In this document: positions 49,514 to 59,656 of the stretch, piece after piece
How the letters are laid out: every line of letters begins with the position of its first letter
Position numbering within the stretch: position 1 is the first letter of the stretch
Program-made: the position numbers and the translations under genes
The notes under the pieces: model-generated
The model's input: only the letters and a program-made list of their open reading frames with translations
Databases searched by the model: none
What the model was told of the DNA's origin: nothing
Source of the DNA: Metaphire vulgaris
Taxonomy: Eukaryota; Annelida; Clitellata; Crassiclitellata; Megascolecidae
Assembly: GCA_018105865.1 (NCBI GenBank)
Contig: CM030853.1
Span: 3,733,429 to 3,797,428, forward strand
Direction: 5' to 3'
DNA: 64,000 nt

Positions 49514-49723
49514 CTTGCCCATACCATCAAAGTCTTATTCTTCTGATTTTGTCTATTAATTGTCTCTTTTGCAGCCCCAGCCTTTTTCTGATGTTATCGT
49601 TTCTTGTTCTCTGTAGTCTCCTTACTTCCAAGATATTTTTCAAGCAGCTCATTTCTGCAGCTAGCCGGCTGCTTTCGTCTGCTCATTTTAAGACACGTGT
49701 TTCTGATCCATATAGCATTTCTG

Positions 49724-49727
<4 letters not shown>

Positions 49728-49804
<77 letters not shown>
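49728..49804. repeat. (TA)n microsatellite
   Basis: About 38 TA units. Confidence 0.95.
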
Positions 49805-49807
<3 letters not shown>

Positions 49808-49945
49808 TTGAATATTTGAATGTTGATGCTGATCTTCTTTATTTCTTTTGCATTCCAAATGCGCCTATAAGTCTTCCCATTGTCTGTAGTCCCTTTGCCG
49901 CTCTTCTTAGATGGAAAAGTGGGGGTGGACCCCAGAGGCGTAGCG

Positions 49946-49997
<52 letters not shown>

Positions 49998-49998
<1 letters not shown>

Positions 49999-50294
49999 TA
50001 GAACTCGAAGGCTCGCTTCGCTCGCGCGAGCTTCGCTCGCATGAGGCGAGCTTCGCTCGCTGCGAGCTTCGCTTCGCGTCGCTCGAGGCAACGAATATTC
50101 CAGAATGACCAATCAGAACGCTCACCCAGCCAACCAATCAGAACCCTTGAAGGTAATCAATCAGAACGCTCACAGCCAAGTTGAGCCAACCAATCAGAAC
50201 GCTCACACAGCCAAACAATCAGAACGCTCGAACGCAACCAATCAGAACGCTCGAAGGTAACAGACATACAGAATAACGATTTTAATATGATAGA
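49998..50294 (-). mobile_element. Helitron-like element, tandem copy A
   Basis: Minus-strand 5' end TCTATCATATTAAAATCG (50294) and 3' CTAG (49998-50001). The interior carries six ACCAATCAGAACGCT-type units. Confidence 0.7.
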
Positions 50295-50861
50295 CTAGAA
50301 AGATGCTCTCTTCGCTCGCGCTCGCTTCGCTCGCAGTGCAGGATAATACTAAAACCCAATCATTGAATTCATGCTGCTGAACAACGTACATACGCCACAT
50401 AGCCAAGCTCTGACGCTGCAACGTACGCTTCGTCAAACGCTTCGCGTGGCCGTTCGCTTCGCGTGGCCGTTCGCTTCGCGTGGCCGTTCGCTTCGCGTGG
50501 CCGTTCGCTTCGCGTGGCCGTTCGCTTCGCGTGGCCGTTCGCTTCGCGTGGCCGTTCGCTTCGCGTGGCCGTTCGCTTCGCGTGGCCGTTCGCTTCGCGA
50601 GTTGTAGGCCTACACACTATGACGCTGCAACGTACGCTTCGTCAAACGCTTCGCGTGGCCGTTCGCTTCGCGTCGCATTTCGATTCGCGAAGCCTAAGAT
50701 TCCAGAACGACCAATCAGAACGCTTACCCAGCTAACCAAGCAGACCGCTTGAAGGTAACGAATGAGAACGTCACACAGCCACCAATCAGAACGCTCACAC
50801 AGCCAACCAATGAGAACGCTTGAAGGTAACAGACATACAGAGCAAGGATCTTAATATTATA
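50295..50861 (-). mobile_element. Helitron-like element, tandem copy B
   Basis: The 3' CTAG (50295-50298) touches copy A without a gap; the 5' end is near TATAATATTAAGATCC at 50861. Contains a 17-bp tandem array. Confidence 0.65.
50444..50600. repeat. 17-bp tandem repeat, nine units
   Basis: Unit CGCGTGGCCGTTCGCTT, nearly perfect. The 17-bp period makes each frame translate the same 17-residue cycle. A single extra unit lies at 50653. Confidence 0.95.
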
Positions 50862-51245
50862 AAAAAATGCTCGCTTCGCTCGCACTCGCTTCTCTCTTCG
50901 CTCGCAGTGCAGGCTCGCTTCGTTCGAGGCAACGAATATTCCAACAAACAAATTAAACATCAACTGCTTACACAAATCGGGCCTAAATGTACTCTATAAA
51001 ATTAGCCTTAAGCGAAGCGTAACCGCGTCTTTCTAACGTTTGTAACCGCTGAGATATAGGCGCTATACGAAGCTCCTATTCACCATTCGGCGCTGCACAA
51101 ACATGCATTTAATTTAACTAATAATCGATGAATAATTAATTCCTTTGCAAGAAACCCGGGGATAAAAATTTCAGGAATCGATAGAACGTAAGGAATTATA
51201 AAAAGGGACCTTTGAAGTTTAAAGTACTAAACGGAACATTTGAAA

Positions 51246-51778
51246 CTCATAATGCTAATCTATAGGACATGACGTTGCACATTTGCGTCAGATTGCGGTA
51301 GATTTCCGTAGCTATGCAAAAATCTCAAAATGCTAATCTATAGGGCATGACGTTGCACATTTGCGTCAGATTGCGGTAGATTTCCGTAGCTATGCAAAAA
51401 TCTCAAAATGCTAATCTATAGGGCATGACGTTGCACATTTGCGTCAGATTGCAGTAGATTTCCGTAGCTATGCAAAAATGTCATAAAGAGGGGGTGGAGA
51501 AAAGGGGATTGGGAGAGGGTTGAGAGGGAAGGGCGGTTGGGAAGAGGGGTGGAGGAAGGGGGCTTGGGAGAGGGTTTTGGGGTTGGGAGGGGAGGTGGGG
51601 GGTGGGAAGAGGGGTGGAGGAATGTAAAATTGCACATTTGCGTCAGATTGCGGTAGATTTCCGTAGCTATGCAAAAATCTCAAAATGCTAATCTATAGGG
51701 CATGACGTTGCACATTTGCGTCAGATTGCGGTAGATTTCCGTAGCTATGCAAAAATCTCAAACATTTGCGTCAGATTG
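51246..51778. repeat. 78-bp minisatellite with inserted G-rich block
   Basis: Units start at 51246, 51324 and 51402 exactly 78 bp apart (GCTAATCTATAGGGCATGAC). The array stops at 51480 and resumes at 51630-51778. Confidence 0.92.
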
Positions 51779-52022
51779 CGGAGAGGGGATGGAGGGAAGG
51801 GGTTGGGAGAGGGTTGGGAGGGAAGGGGGTTGGGAAGAGGGGTGGAGGAAGGGGGCTTGGGAGAGGGTTGGGAGGGTTGGGAGGGAGGGGAGAGGGTTGG
51901 GGGGGTTGGGAGGGGAGGAAGGGATTTGGGAGAGGGAGGGGTGGAAAGGGGGTGGGGAGGGGAAGGGGGTGGGGGGAGGGGAGGGGGTTTGTTTGAGAGA
52001 GGGATTGGGAGAGGAAAGGGAA
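51486..52022. repeat. G-rich purine tracts
   Basis: 51486-51620 and 51780-52022 are almost all G and A (GGGTTGGGAGGGGAGG-like) with many G runs; candidate quadruplex or triplex sequence. Confidence 0.9.
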
Positions 52023-52757
52023 CGGGGGTTTGAGCTGCAATTAAGAAGACGACGCTTCGAACGCTCCGTTGATTAGAAAATAATAGACAATGGTTGTCAA
52101 TGGCAACAGCCTCGTGCACAGCTCAGGACAGAGGTTACGCAATTCGATTGTTACACAGTTTTGATCAAACAACAATAGACAATGGTTGTCAATGGCAACA
52201 GAGACTCGTGCACAGCCCAGGACGTTGCGATCGATTGGTGACCAATCAGAACGCTCGAAGGTAACAGACAAACTGGACAAACAGAGCAAGAAACTTAATA
52301 TTATAAATATATATCCGGCGTCCGGGGGCAAAGCGTACCGTTGGCGCCTCCAACACTGCTGACGAGCAAAACAAGGTCGTCACATCGTTCTCACGGCGCC
52401 CCTTCCCTCAACTCTCTACGGCGCCCCGCTCCCTAATACTCCTGACAAGCAAAAAAAACAGAAAAAAAGAAAAAAGGTCGCCGCACTTTTTTCTTCTTAT
52501 TTATTGTGTATTTAACTGACCGCAAAAACCAGATTTTGGCGCCCCCTCACCTCGGCGCCCGAGGACATATGCCCCCACTGCCCCCCTCGCTACGCCTCTG
52601 GTGGACCCATGTACCTTGCTCTTTCCTAGCTTTGCGTCTCTAAAGTTGGGGACTCAAGCCTAGTTAACGGCTATGGCATCTAATGCAAAGAATTATTGTG
52701 GTCTTCGGACTGAACACTGTGCTTGGTCAGAATACTCGACAACGTCCCACAGACAAT

Positions 52758-53126
52758 CATGGGCGCCCACCAGTGGCGGTTCCAGGATTTGGCAAGTGGG
52801 GGGCCGTTGGGTGGGGTGGCGACTTCTTATCATGGGGGGGGGCAAACATTTGTTGTTAGGTATGTAGTATTAAGTATAGGGTCCCAACAGGGGGCACTGG
52901 GGGCCAGACACTCGATAGGGGGCACGGGCCTCCCTGGTCCCCTGTGGAGCCGCCACTGGCGCCCACAGAATTTTTTCCAGGAGGGGCAAAACACATTTTA
53001 ACACAATGGTTACGGTTAATATTTTAGCAGAGTTTTCACATTTCAATGTGAAATGCTGGTGCTTGCATTTTCATGGGCGGGGGAGTGGCAAGTGCCCCCT
53101 CTTGCCCTAATGTGCGGGCGCCGATG
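52758..53126. mobile_element. hAT-like element, CATGGGCGCC family
   Basis: CATGGGCGCCCAC and GGGCGCCGATG ends; flanks CAGACAAT and CAGACACT match at 7 of 8. Contains the nested element 52771-52958. Confidence 0.75.
52771..52958. mobile_element. hAT-like MITE, CAGTGGCGGCTC family, nested
   Basis: Exact duplication GCGCCCAC at 52763-52770 and 52959-52966, generated from the host element's own terminus. Confidence 0.9.
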
Positions 53127-53474
53127 CAGACACTTGTTAGTTCCGGAACACGCAATCTGTTCGCATTAGGGTCCACAACGCTGGTTCGTCCTGGGAGACT
53201 TCGATCTTTCGCTTCGAATCGAAGCCTCTTACCGTAGATTGTCGAATCGAAGCCTCTTACCGTAGATCGTCGATCGAAAGACTTCCAGAACCCATTTAGG
53301 CTGTTGCTCAGACATTTGCATCCGATGCTGTCGCTCGTGGGAGCAAACAGGTTGGATTATTAGGGTCTTGGCTATTGAAGCCGAAACATTGCACTGGATG
53401 ACTGAGAATTTTCTGAGCTTATAGCATCAGATTTGTTTCAGCATCGCTGGTACCACTGGATCAGTTAAATATAA

Positions 53475-53643
53475 CAGTGACGTAGCCACGGAGGGGTTTG
53501 GAGGTTAACCCCCCCCCCCTTTGAGCGGCGCAAAAATTTGTTTTTGATGTATTCCCATGCAATTTTTATTTTTGAGGCGATTTTTGGCGGTTATCGATGA
53601 CTTTTTTCACCCCTCCCTTTCGGAAATCCTGGCTACGCCACTG
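53475..53643. mobile_element. hAT-like MITE, CAGTGACGTAGCCA type
   Basis: Termini CAGTGACGTAGCCA and TGGCTACGCCACTG; flanks AAATATAA and AAATCTAA. Confidence 0.8.
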
Positions 53644-53652
53644 AAATCTAAA

Positions 53653-53775
53653 CCATAGCGTGATTTAAAGTGGCTTAGGAGGATTGTGCGAAAGCCACTA
53701 GGGGCGCCAACGGGACTTGAATCTCGGTCCGTCGGCCTACCGCCGCTCCAGCGCGTAACCCACTCTGCCGTCGTC
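53653..53775 (-). mobile_element. tRNA-derived SINE with hairpin tail
   Basis: Minus strand: AGTGGGTTACGCGCTGGAGC (A-box-like), GAGATTCAAGTCCC (B-box-like), then AGTGGCTTTCGC and TAAGCCACTTTAAATCACG. This copy shows that the recurrent hairpin is the 3' part of a SINE. Confidence 0.65.
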
Positions 53776-54014
53776 TGCCCTCCCGCAGTGCTTGGTATAT
53801 TTTTACACAATGTAGCGCGTTGTTTTTGAACTAATTTGCGCTGTTCCCGTGCGTTCCCACTGGGAAAAACACTGCTAGTGCTTTCTCTGTTGTGCCCCCC
53901 CCCAATATTCTGAAATTCATTGCCTCAGCCTGATGTGCGTACAGCTAATTTGCTACCGAACTATTTTACAACAAGATTAATGTAAAAACTCGCCTCTTTT
54001 ACGTGGCTTATCCA

Positions 54015-54362
54015 CCGGCGATTGTGTTATCTGGTCGTTCGGTTTGATATTCTGGATTTGACCTGGATCTTGTGCGACAGTGAATTGGTGTACCCGGGGA
54101 TATTTTTACACCCCTAACACCCTCCAGCACCCCACCCCCAATTTGAAACCGGCACCCCACCAACACCCCCACACACCAATTTCAGCTACGGGATGACCTT
54201 TTTATGCTTGTCAGACTTTTTGGCAGGGGACCCCCAGAATTTTTTACCGACACCCCCAATTGATAATCCTAGAAATAACTCTGGGTGTACCGTCCCATCG
54301 GTTGATGCTTTTATGCATTATGGTATGGCGCTATAGAAGTTTGAGATTAGATTAGAATGGAA
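54015..54362 (+). mobile_element. CR1/L2-type LINE 3' end split by a MITE
   Basis: TATTCTGGATTTGACCTGGA before and CCATCGGTTGATGC, GGCGCTATAGAAGTTT and GATTAGATTAG after the 54095-54283 element are one LINE 3' end. Confidence 0.7.
54095..54283. mobile_element. hAT-like MITE, CAGGGATATTTCTA family
   Basis: Exact duplication GGTGTACC at 54087-54094 and 54284-54291; left end mutated to CGGGGATATTTTT. Confidence 0.85.
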
Positions 54363-54545
54363 TGGATTAAACGCGTTCTTTCCGAGCGATCAAGGAGCGA
54401 GGGTTAGTATTACAGTGTCACAATAATAATAATAAGAATGCAAATTAAATTCGGGACAAACAAAAAAGCGATATATATATGATCATAGATTGCGCAAGTC
54501 AATAGAATTTGTCACCGTTAAAAGACAATGAAAAATTGTGCGTTC

Positions 54546-54547
<2 letters not shown>

Positions 54548-54605
<58 letters not shown>

Positions 54606-54640
54606 GTTGTTGTTGTTGTTTTTGTTGTTGTTGTTAAGCG
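54548..54640. repeat. (ATT)n then (TTG)n microsatellite
   Basis: About 19 ATT units followed by TTG units. Confidence 0.95.
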
Positions 54641-55147
54641 ACGATTTATATAGCGCTGTCTGCCTGGCGAAGGACATAGTCAAGAGCGCTTTACAGAGAC
54701 ATCTCGTTATCGCGTCTTTTTGTAGAAGCTATTTTACCCAAGGCATGCAATGGGGCTTCGTTATAACGAACTGAATTATTAGGCCCACAATGGAAAAAAA
54801 ATCATGCACAGCAAGTGACTTCAGTCAGAGGTTTCGTTGATTTAAGAGAAACTCGAAAATAATATTATAATAACGAGTCTTTTTGTCTAATGGACAAATA
54901 ACACGGTCTCCCGGGGCTTGTTATAACAGAGATATGCTGTTTTGGTTCTTCGGTTGTCAGAAGATCGGGCCGATCGTTAGCCGACTTGCTTCGGATTCGG
55001 AAAGCCTCGAGAGGTTTTGCTGACTGAAAGTCACACGGAATCCATCTCAAGAAAAAAGCATTAACTCGGCATTCTCCGTTATAACGCCGAAGAACGGTTC
55101 GACAACTCTGCTGGACAGAAGAGCTATGTTGAAAACAGATGCAATGA

Positions 55148-55148
<1 letters not shown>

Positions 55149-55198
<50 letters not shown>

Positions 55199-55200
55199 GC
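55149..55200. repeat. (GTAA)n microsatellite
   Basis: About 12 units. Confidence 0.95.
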
Positions 55201-55390
55201 TATTAATCTAGATATTACATGTTCTCACCTTTTCCAGAAATAAGCTTTCGTGGCACCGTGTCTCTTTCGTCGAAATCAGTGTCTCCGGTGGCACATATAG
55301 GTGGTGGCAACGCTAGACTGATCTGAGGGAGTAATGTTCCACCGACTTCGCAGTACGTGCTAAAGCAGTGCCTTATCTCCAGACTCTAGG

Positions 55391-55460
55391 CCTGGGGCGG
55401 GCGGGCGGGCGGGCGGGCAGGCGGGGGAGAAAATTGGCACGGCTGGCGGGGGGAGGGGGG
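55391..55460. repeat. G-quadruplex-type tract
   Basis: (GGGC)5 followed by further G runs. Confidence 0.85.
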
Positions 55461-55783
55461 GGGAGAATGAACTTCATAGCCAAAAGACACGGTTCGATCA
55501 AAAAATTTAAAATGGTGAAGATTAATCCGCTGCTGTCTCAGTTTCAAAGCCTCCGGTGACACGAAGCGCATGACTGTTAAGCTTGACAGATAAACGCCAT
55601 TATAGGCATATCGTCACGTCGATAATCTTGTCATCATTTCAAATGAAAAGGTCACAGTCAACCACTAAAAAAATGATGCGGTAGTCCGGGAGGCTTATAT
55701 AGAGAAAATGAGTTTGACGTTTAAACATTTCATTTGGAAGCAAATTAAAATATTATTTAACAAACCTCTGGTTGACACTCTAA

Positions 55784-55905
55784 TCTATTCTAATCTAATC
55801 TTAAACTTCTATAGCGCCACTTCATAACGCACAGGAGCATCGACCGATGGCACACCAAATCCAAATAATTAAAGATCCAGGTCAAATCCAGGGTATCCGG
55901 TATCT
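55784..55905 (-). mobile_element. CR1/L2-type LINE 3' end with (GATTA) tail
   Basis: Plus strand CTAATCTATTCTAATCTAAT, then CTTCTATAGCGCCACTTCAT. Confidence 0.65.
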
Positions 55906-55946
55906 TCCCTGGTGCTGCGATTTAATTGCGTCCGCTGTAAAGCCTC

Positions 55947-55947
<1 letters not shown>

Positions 55948-55982
<35 letters not shown>
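55948..55982. repeat. (CT)n microsatellite
   Basis: About 17 units. Confidence 0.93.
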
Positions 55983-56511
55983 TTGAAATTTGATAATTTA
56001 ATTGTTCAAAGTTGTGTTAATGGTGGGATTTTTGTGCGGAATGAGATTTTTGTGGAGGGGGTTTCTTGGGGTTGGGGGTGGGAATTTCTTCATATCGGGC
56101 CTGTCTAAAACACTGCGCTGAAGTGTGAATCTTTTGCAGCACTAAAATAAAAATACAAAAAAAATCGTATTTAAAGACTTATTGCAATCTTTTTAATAGA
56201 AGATCTTGATTTTGACGCCGATGACGATTTCTGAGAACCGGTAACTTCACGCGCAAATTAGCCCGTCCTTAGACAGTCGTGTTTTGAACTCTCGGCTTTA
56301 AATGGAAATGGACAGGCGGAATCCGAGAAATAGCCCTATTATGTAGATTATAGAGACAACCAGCGCCCTGCTATAATCGCCAGCATAGAATTATTATTCG
56401 CCGTTGGCTGTCTTCGCATCTAAAGCTAGATTTGTCCAGTTCTCGGAATAATAAATTCTATCCAGTGTGGCGGCTCCAGGATTTGGCAGGTGGCGCCGTT
56501 GGGGGTGGCAA

Positions 56512-56700
56512 CAGGGTTTAATCTAGGCCGTTTCCGGAGGGGGAGAGAATTGCCCTTTCCTCCTCCAGGAAATTTCAAATTTCCCCTGGAAATTTTGGCA
56601 TACTACATCAACTAACAGCAGCCCCCTAGCTGACTTCCCCCCGGCCTTGTAAGTTCCCTCCTCCCTCCCCCCGGAGTCCAGGAGTCCAGATATAACACTG
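56512..56700. mobile_element. hAT-like MITE, CAGTGTTTAATCTAG family, nested
   Basis: Exact duplication GGTGGCAA at 56504-56511 and 56701-56708, taken from the host MITE. Confidence 0.88.
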
Positions 56701-56797
56701 GGTGGCAACTTCTAACCATGGGGCCAACCATTTGTTGATAGGCAAGTAGTAGTAAGTATAGGTCCTAACAGGGAAGCACTGGGGGAGCCGGGCATTC

Positions 56798-57314
56798 GAT
56801 ATCTAATCTAATCTTAAACTTCTATAGCGCCACTTCATAATGCACAGGAGCATCAACCAACCGATGGCACACCAAATCCAGATAATTAAAGATCCAGGTC
56901 AAATCCAGGATATCCGGCCAGGCAAACGGGTGACAGTCTATGCAGGTGGATAGGCCAGGTAAAAAAGATGGGTTTTTAAAATCTTTTTCTAAAAATCTGT
57001 AATGAATTTGCAGTGCGCACATGTTGAGGCAACGAGTTCCAGAGTTAGGGAGCAGCCGCCGAAAAGGCACAAGAACCAAGAACTGTCCGAGTATGGGAGA
57101 GGGAGAGAACTCATGGGCGTCCGGAGGGAGTGCAAGGGGATGCAAGTGCACCCCCCTGGAAAAATTGTGGAGTTATGAAAAAAGTAAAATTACTTGTTTC
57201 ATTCGCCACGAAACCTTGTTTTGCACCCCTCCTGAAAATTTTTTTGTTTCTTTCGTCACAAGACCCTGTTTTGCACCGCCTGGAAAAATTTCTGCGGACG
57301 CCCATGAGAGAACT
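56798..57314 (-). mobile_element. CR1/L2-type LINE 3' portion, nested
   Basis: Minus strand decodes, with frameshifts, to LWNSLPQHVRTANSLQIF, then a 3' UTR ending GCGCTATAGAAGTTTAAG and GATTAGATTAGAT. It joins the short 3' ends elsewhere to an L2/CR1 coding end. Confidence 0.75.
57112..57306. mobile_element. hAT-like MITE, CATGGGCGTCCG type, nested in the LINE
   Basis: Exact duplication AGAGAACT at 57104-57111 and 57307-57314; perfect TIR CATGGGCGTCCG. Confidence 0.92.
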
Positions 57315-57589
57315 ATTAGGGGGCACGGGCGGCCCCCGTATGGAGCCGCCACGGATTCTAGAAACGGCGGAACAAAACATATCTTTCAGGAAAGCAATTC
57401 TATAGTTTGTCACAATTATTCCGCCTATGGATAAAGGTCTTCTATCGCAGGTGATTCTTTTCCGATCCTCAGGCTGGAAACATTGTGCATTCGCTAATCA
57501 TCGACTGCGACGCATTGTGTAGATTCTGTATAGAATTTTCTTCCTCCATATCTACTGCGGCTTCTAACGGAAGAATGCAGTGGAGTACT

Positions 57590-57700
57590 GGGCTACAAGA
57601 TTAGGCCCAAAATGATGGGCTACAAGATGAGGCCCACAATGATGGGCTACAAGATGAGGCCCAAAGTGATGGGCTACCAGATGAGGCCCAAAATGACTGA
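57590..57700. repeat. 27-bp minisatellite, four units
   Basis: GGGCTACAAGATGAGGCCCA-type units at exact 27-bp spacing; each has GGGCT opposite AGGCCC. Confidence 0.92.
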
Positions 57701-58078
57701 CCTCAGGGATCCATTGGTCACAGTTGCATCCTATCATACTACTTACACTGTAAATTGATTAATAATTAATGAGCATACGTTTTAAACAATTAACAATTTG
57801 GTCCGCTTTTCAAGCATTTCATTAGATATGCCATTTATGACAAGTTACCAAAAGCAGTAATCCGATCGATGTTTATGGACCGGTTCCATAAAGTAAAATT
57901 ACCACCTTCTATAGGGACCTGCTGGAAATTGTGTATACCACTGCATGGCTAATATGCCCCAAGAAGAATACCGGAATCTCCGGGGGCGGTTCCACGTTGG
58001 GTATGACTGGGAATGCGTACCTCCACCCAAAATGCGTCTTCAATGGAAGATGATCGTCTAAACGGATTAGCCTTGATG

Positions 58079-58229
58079 CAGGGGCGCCCATCCCCCCTTG
58101 GCTGCTGGAAGCAGCTTCTCCCTTCCCTGTGCTACTCTAATGTGATACCAAAACTCGGGGGGAATTTCCTTCCCTTTAGTTTTTTTTGGGAAGCATTTGC
58201 TTCCTTTCCCCCATCTGTGGGCGCCCCTG
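58079..58229. mobile_element. hAT-like MITE, CAGGGGCGCCCA type
   Basis: Perfect TIR CAGGGGCGCCCA; flanks CCTTGATG and CCTTTATG match at 7 of 8. Confidence 0.85.
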
Positions 58230-58292
58230 CCTTTATGAAGTTGATGTATATCTACAAAGCTATAGACATATCCAATTATCCATATACAATGC

Positions 58293-58521
58293 CATCGACA
58301 AATTCCCTTCCAACAATAGAAACCCCGATTTTGCACTATGACTTCGTACAACCAGACTAAAAAGGGCTTTTATACATTGTCAATTCTGAACATTCTATTT
58401 TATACATCAAATCTACAAATTTCTTCTAGACCGTTTATATATAATTACCTATGACAATTGGCGGAATCTTCCTAGAAATTCGTTGCTTCCTCCCACACCA
58501 AGAGTTCTTGGAACCGACACT
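58293..58521. repeat. Dispersed repeat shared with 38748-38978
   Basis: Same blocks in the same order over about 230 bp. Confidence 0.7.
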
Positions 58522-58617
58522 GGGGATCTCTATGAAGAATCCTCGAGAAAACGTGTCAACAGAACTTGTCTCCACAGTGTAGTTTTCAATCCGTATCAAA
58601 AACCACGTGTGCGGCTG

Positions 58618-58652
58618 TGCGTGTGTGTGTGTGTGTGCGTGTGTGTGTGTTG
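58618..58652. repeat. (GT)n microsatellite
   Basis: About 16 units with one C. Confidence 0.93.
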
Positions 58653-59152
58653 CAGCGTTGAAAGGATTTAGTGGAATGTGCGTCAGGAACGAAATGATGT
58701 TTTAAAAGAACTACAATATACAGCGTCGACCAATAAAAACCGCTACCACTCTGTTCATCGTAAATGCCTTCGCAACCTCTGGGTCAAAATGCATGGAATT
58801 TCGTGCACCTCTGAAGTATTTTATCGTGCATGAAGCATTTTATTGGGTTCTTTTCAATTTCAAAGTACATCAGCGCCACCTAGCGAAAACCATGCTATAT
58901 GTAGGACGCCTACACAGAAATTCAAACTGCTTGCTAACATTAGTATTTCTCAGCACGAATCAGGAAAAGCGTACAGTATAGAACATAAATGTTCCTGGAA
59001 AAGCCCATTAATAAAATGATCCTAAAATAGACCAATGAAACTGAAAATGACGCGTGAAGATAGACTGGATTAATAAGCTGTTGATCTCTTCCTAGCGTCG
59101 CCTTAATACTTTTGCACAATGTTGGCTAAAGGAAATACATACAGTACATCGC

Positions 59153-59344
59153 CAGTGGCGGCTCTAGGATTTGGCAAGTGGGGGGGGGGGCGTTGGGGTG
59201 GCAACTTCTAATCATGGGGGGCCAACCATTTGTTGTTTAATGTATGTAGCATTAAGTATAGGGTCCCAACTGGGGGGCTGCTAGGGGGCAGGCACTCAAT
59301 AGGGGGGGGCACGGGCCCCCTGGCCCCCGGTGGAGCCGCCATTG
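59153..59344. mobile_element. hAT-like MITE, CAGTGGCGGCTC family
   Basis: Exact duplication TACATCGC at 59145-59152 and 59345-59352. Best complete copy of this family. Confidence 0.92.
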
Positions 59345-59656
59345 TACATCGCTACAGTCCTTTATAGTCCTATATGTGCGATAAGGCATTTATTTGGTTG
59401 GGAATTCCGAGTCGTCGCTAACTGCATCGCTCGGATGTATAATTGGGCATTTTTAAACAGATGTTTTACGAGTCAGTCGAACCATATATACGATTTCCGC
59501 TCATGAAATATACATTTTTCCAATACGCAAACTGTGTCTAGATACAATTTGCACAGTACCTTCAGGAATTCCTGACTGAGGGAGAGAGAGAGAGAGAAAG
59601 AGAGAGAGAGTTGAGTGTAAGTTTTCTTCAAATTTGCAATTGTCTATGTTGCATAT

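Larger units (their letters stand above)
49073..49932 (-). pseudogene. Degraded RTE-like LINE, antisense, interrupted
   Basis: The minus strand has a 3' end like that at 24531. A distant block near 49530-49730 resembles [10 protein letters not shown] and [14 protein letters not shown] of RTE-type C-termini. It is interrupted by the element 49242-49513 and, upstream, by 49933-52600. Confidence 0.6.
50862..52308 (-). mobile_element. Helitron-like element, tandem copy C
   Basis: 3' side GCGAGCGAAGCGAGCATTTT lacks CTAG; 5' side TATAATATTAAGTTTC near 52305. Holds the 78-bp minisatellite and the purine tracts. Confidence 0.5.
49933..52600. mobile_element. hAT-like element hosting a Helitron-like tandem array
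   Basis: CAGAGGCGTAGCGA and TCGCTACGCCTCTG termini with exact duplication GTGGACCC at 49925-49932 and 52601-52608. Its own sequence is the first 65 bp or so and 52310-52600. Confidence 0.87.
56463..57354. mobile_element. hAT-like MITE, CAGTGGCGGCTC family, host of three insertions
   Basis: Body sequence of the family is split at 56511, about 56797 and about 57314. Outer flanks ATTCTATC and ATTCTAGA match at 6 of 8. Confidence 0.75.
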
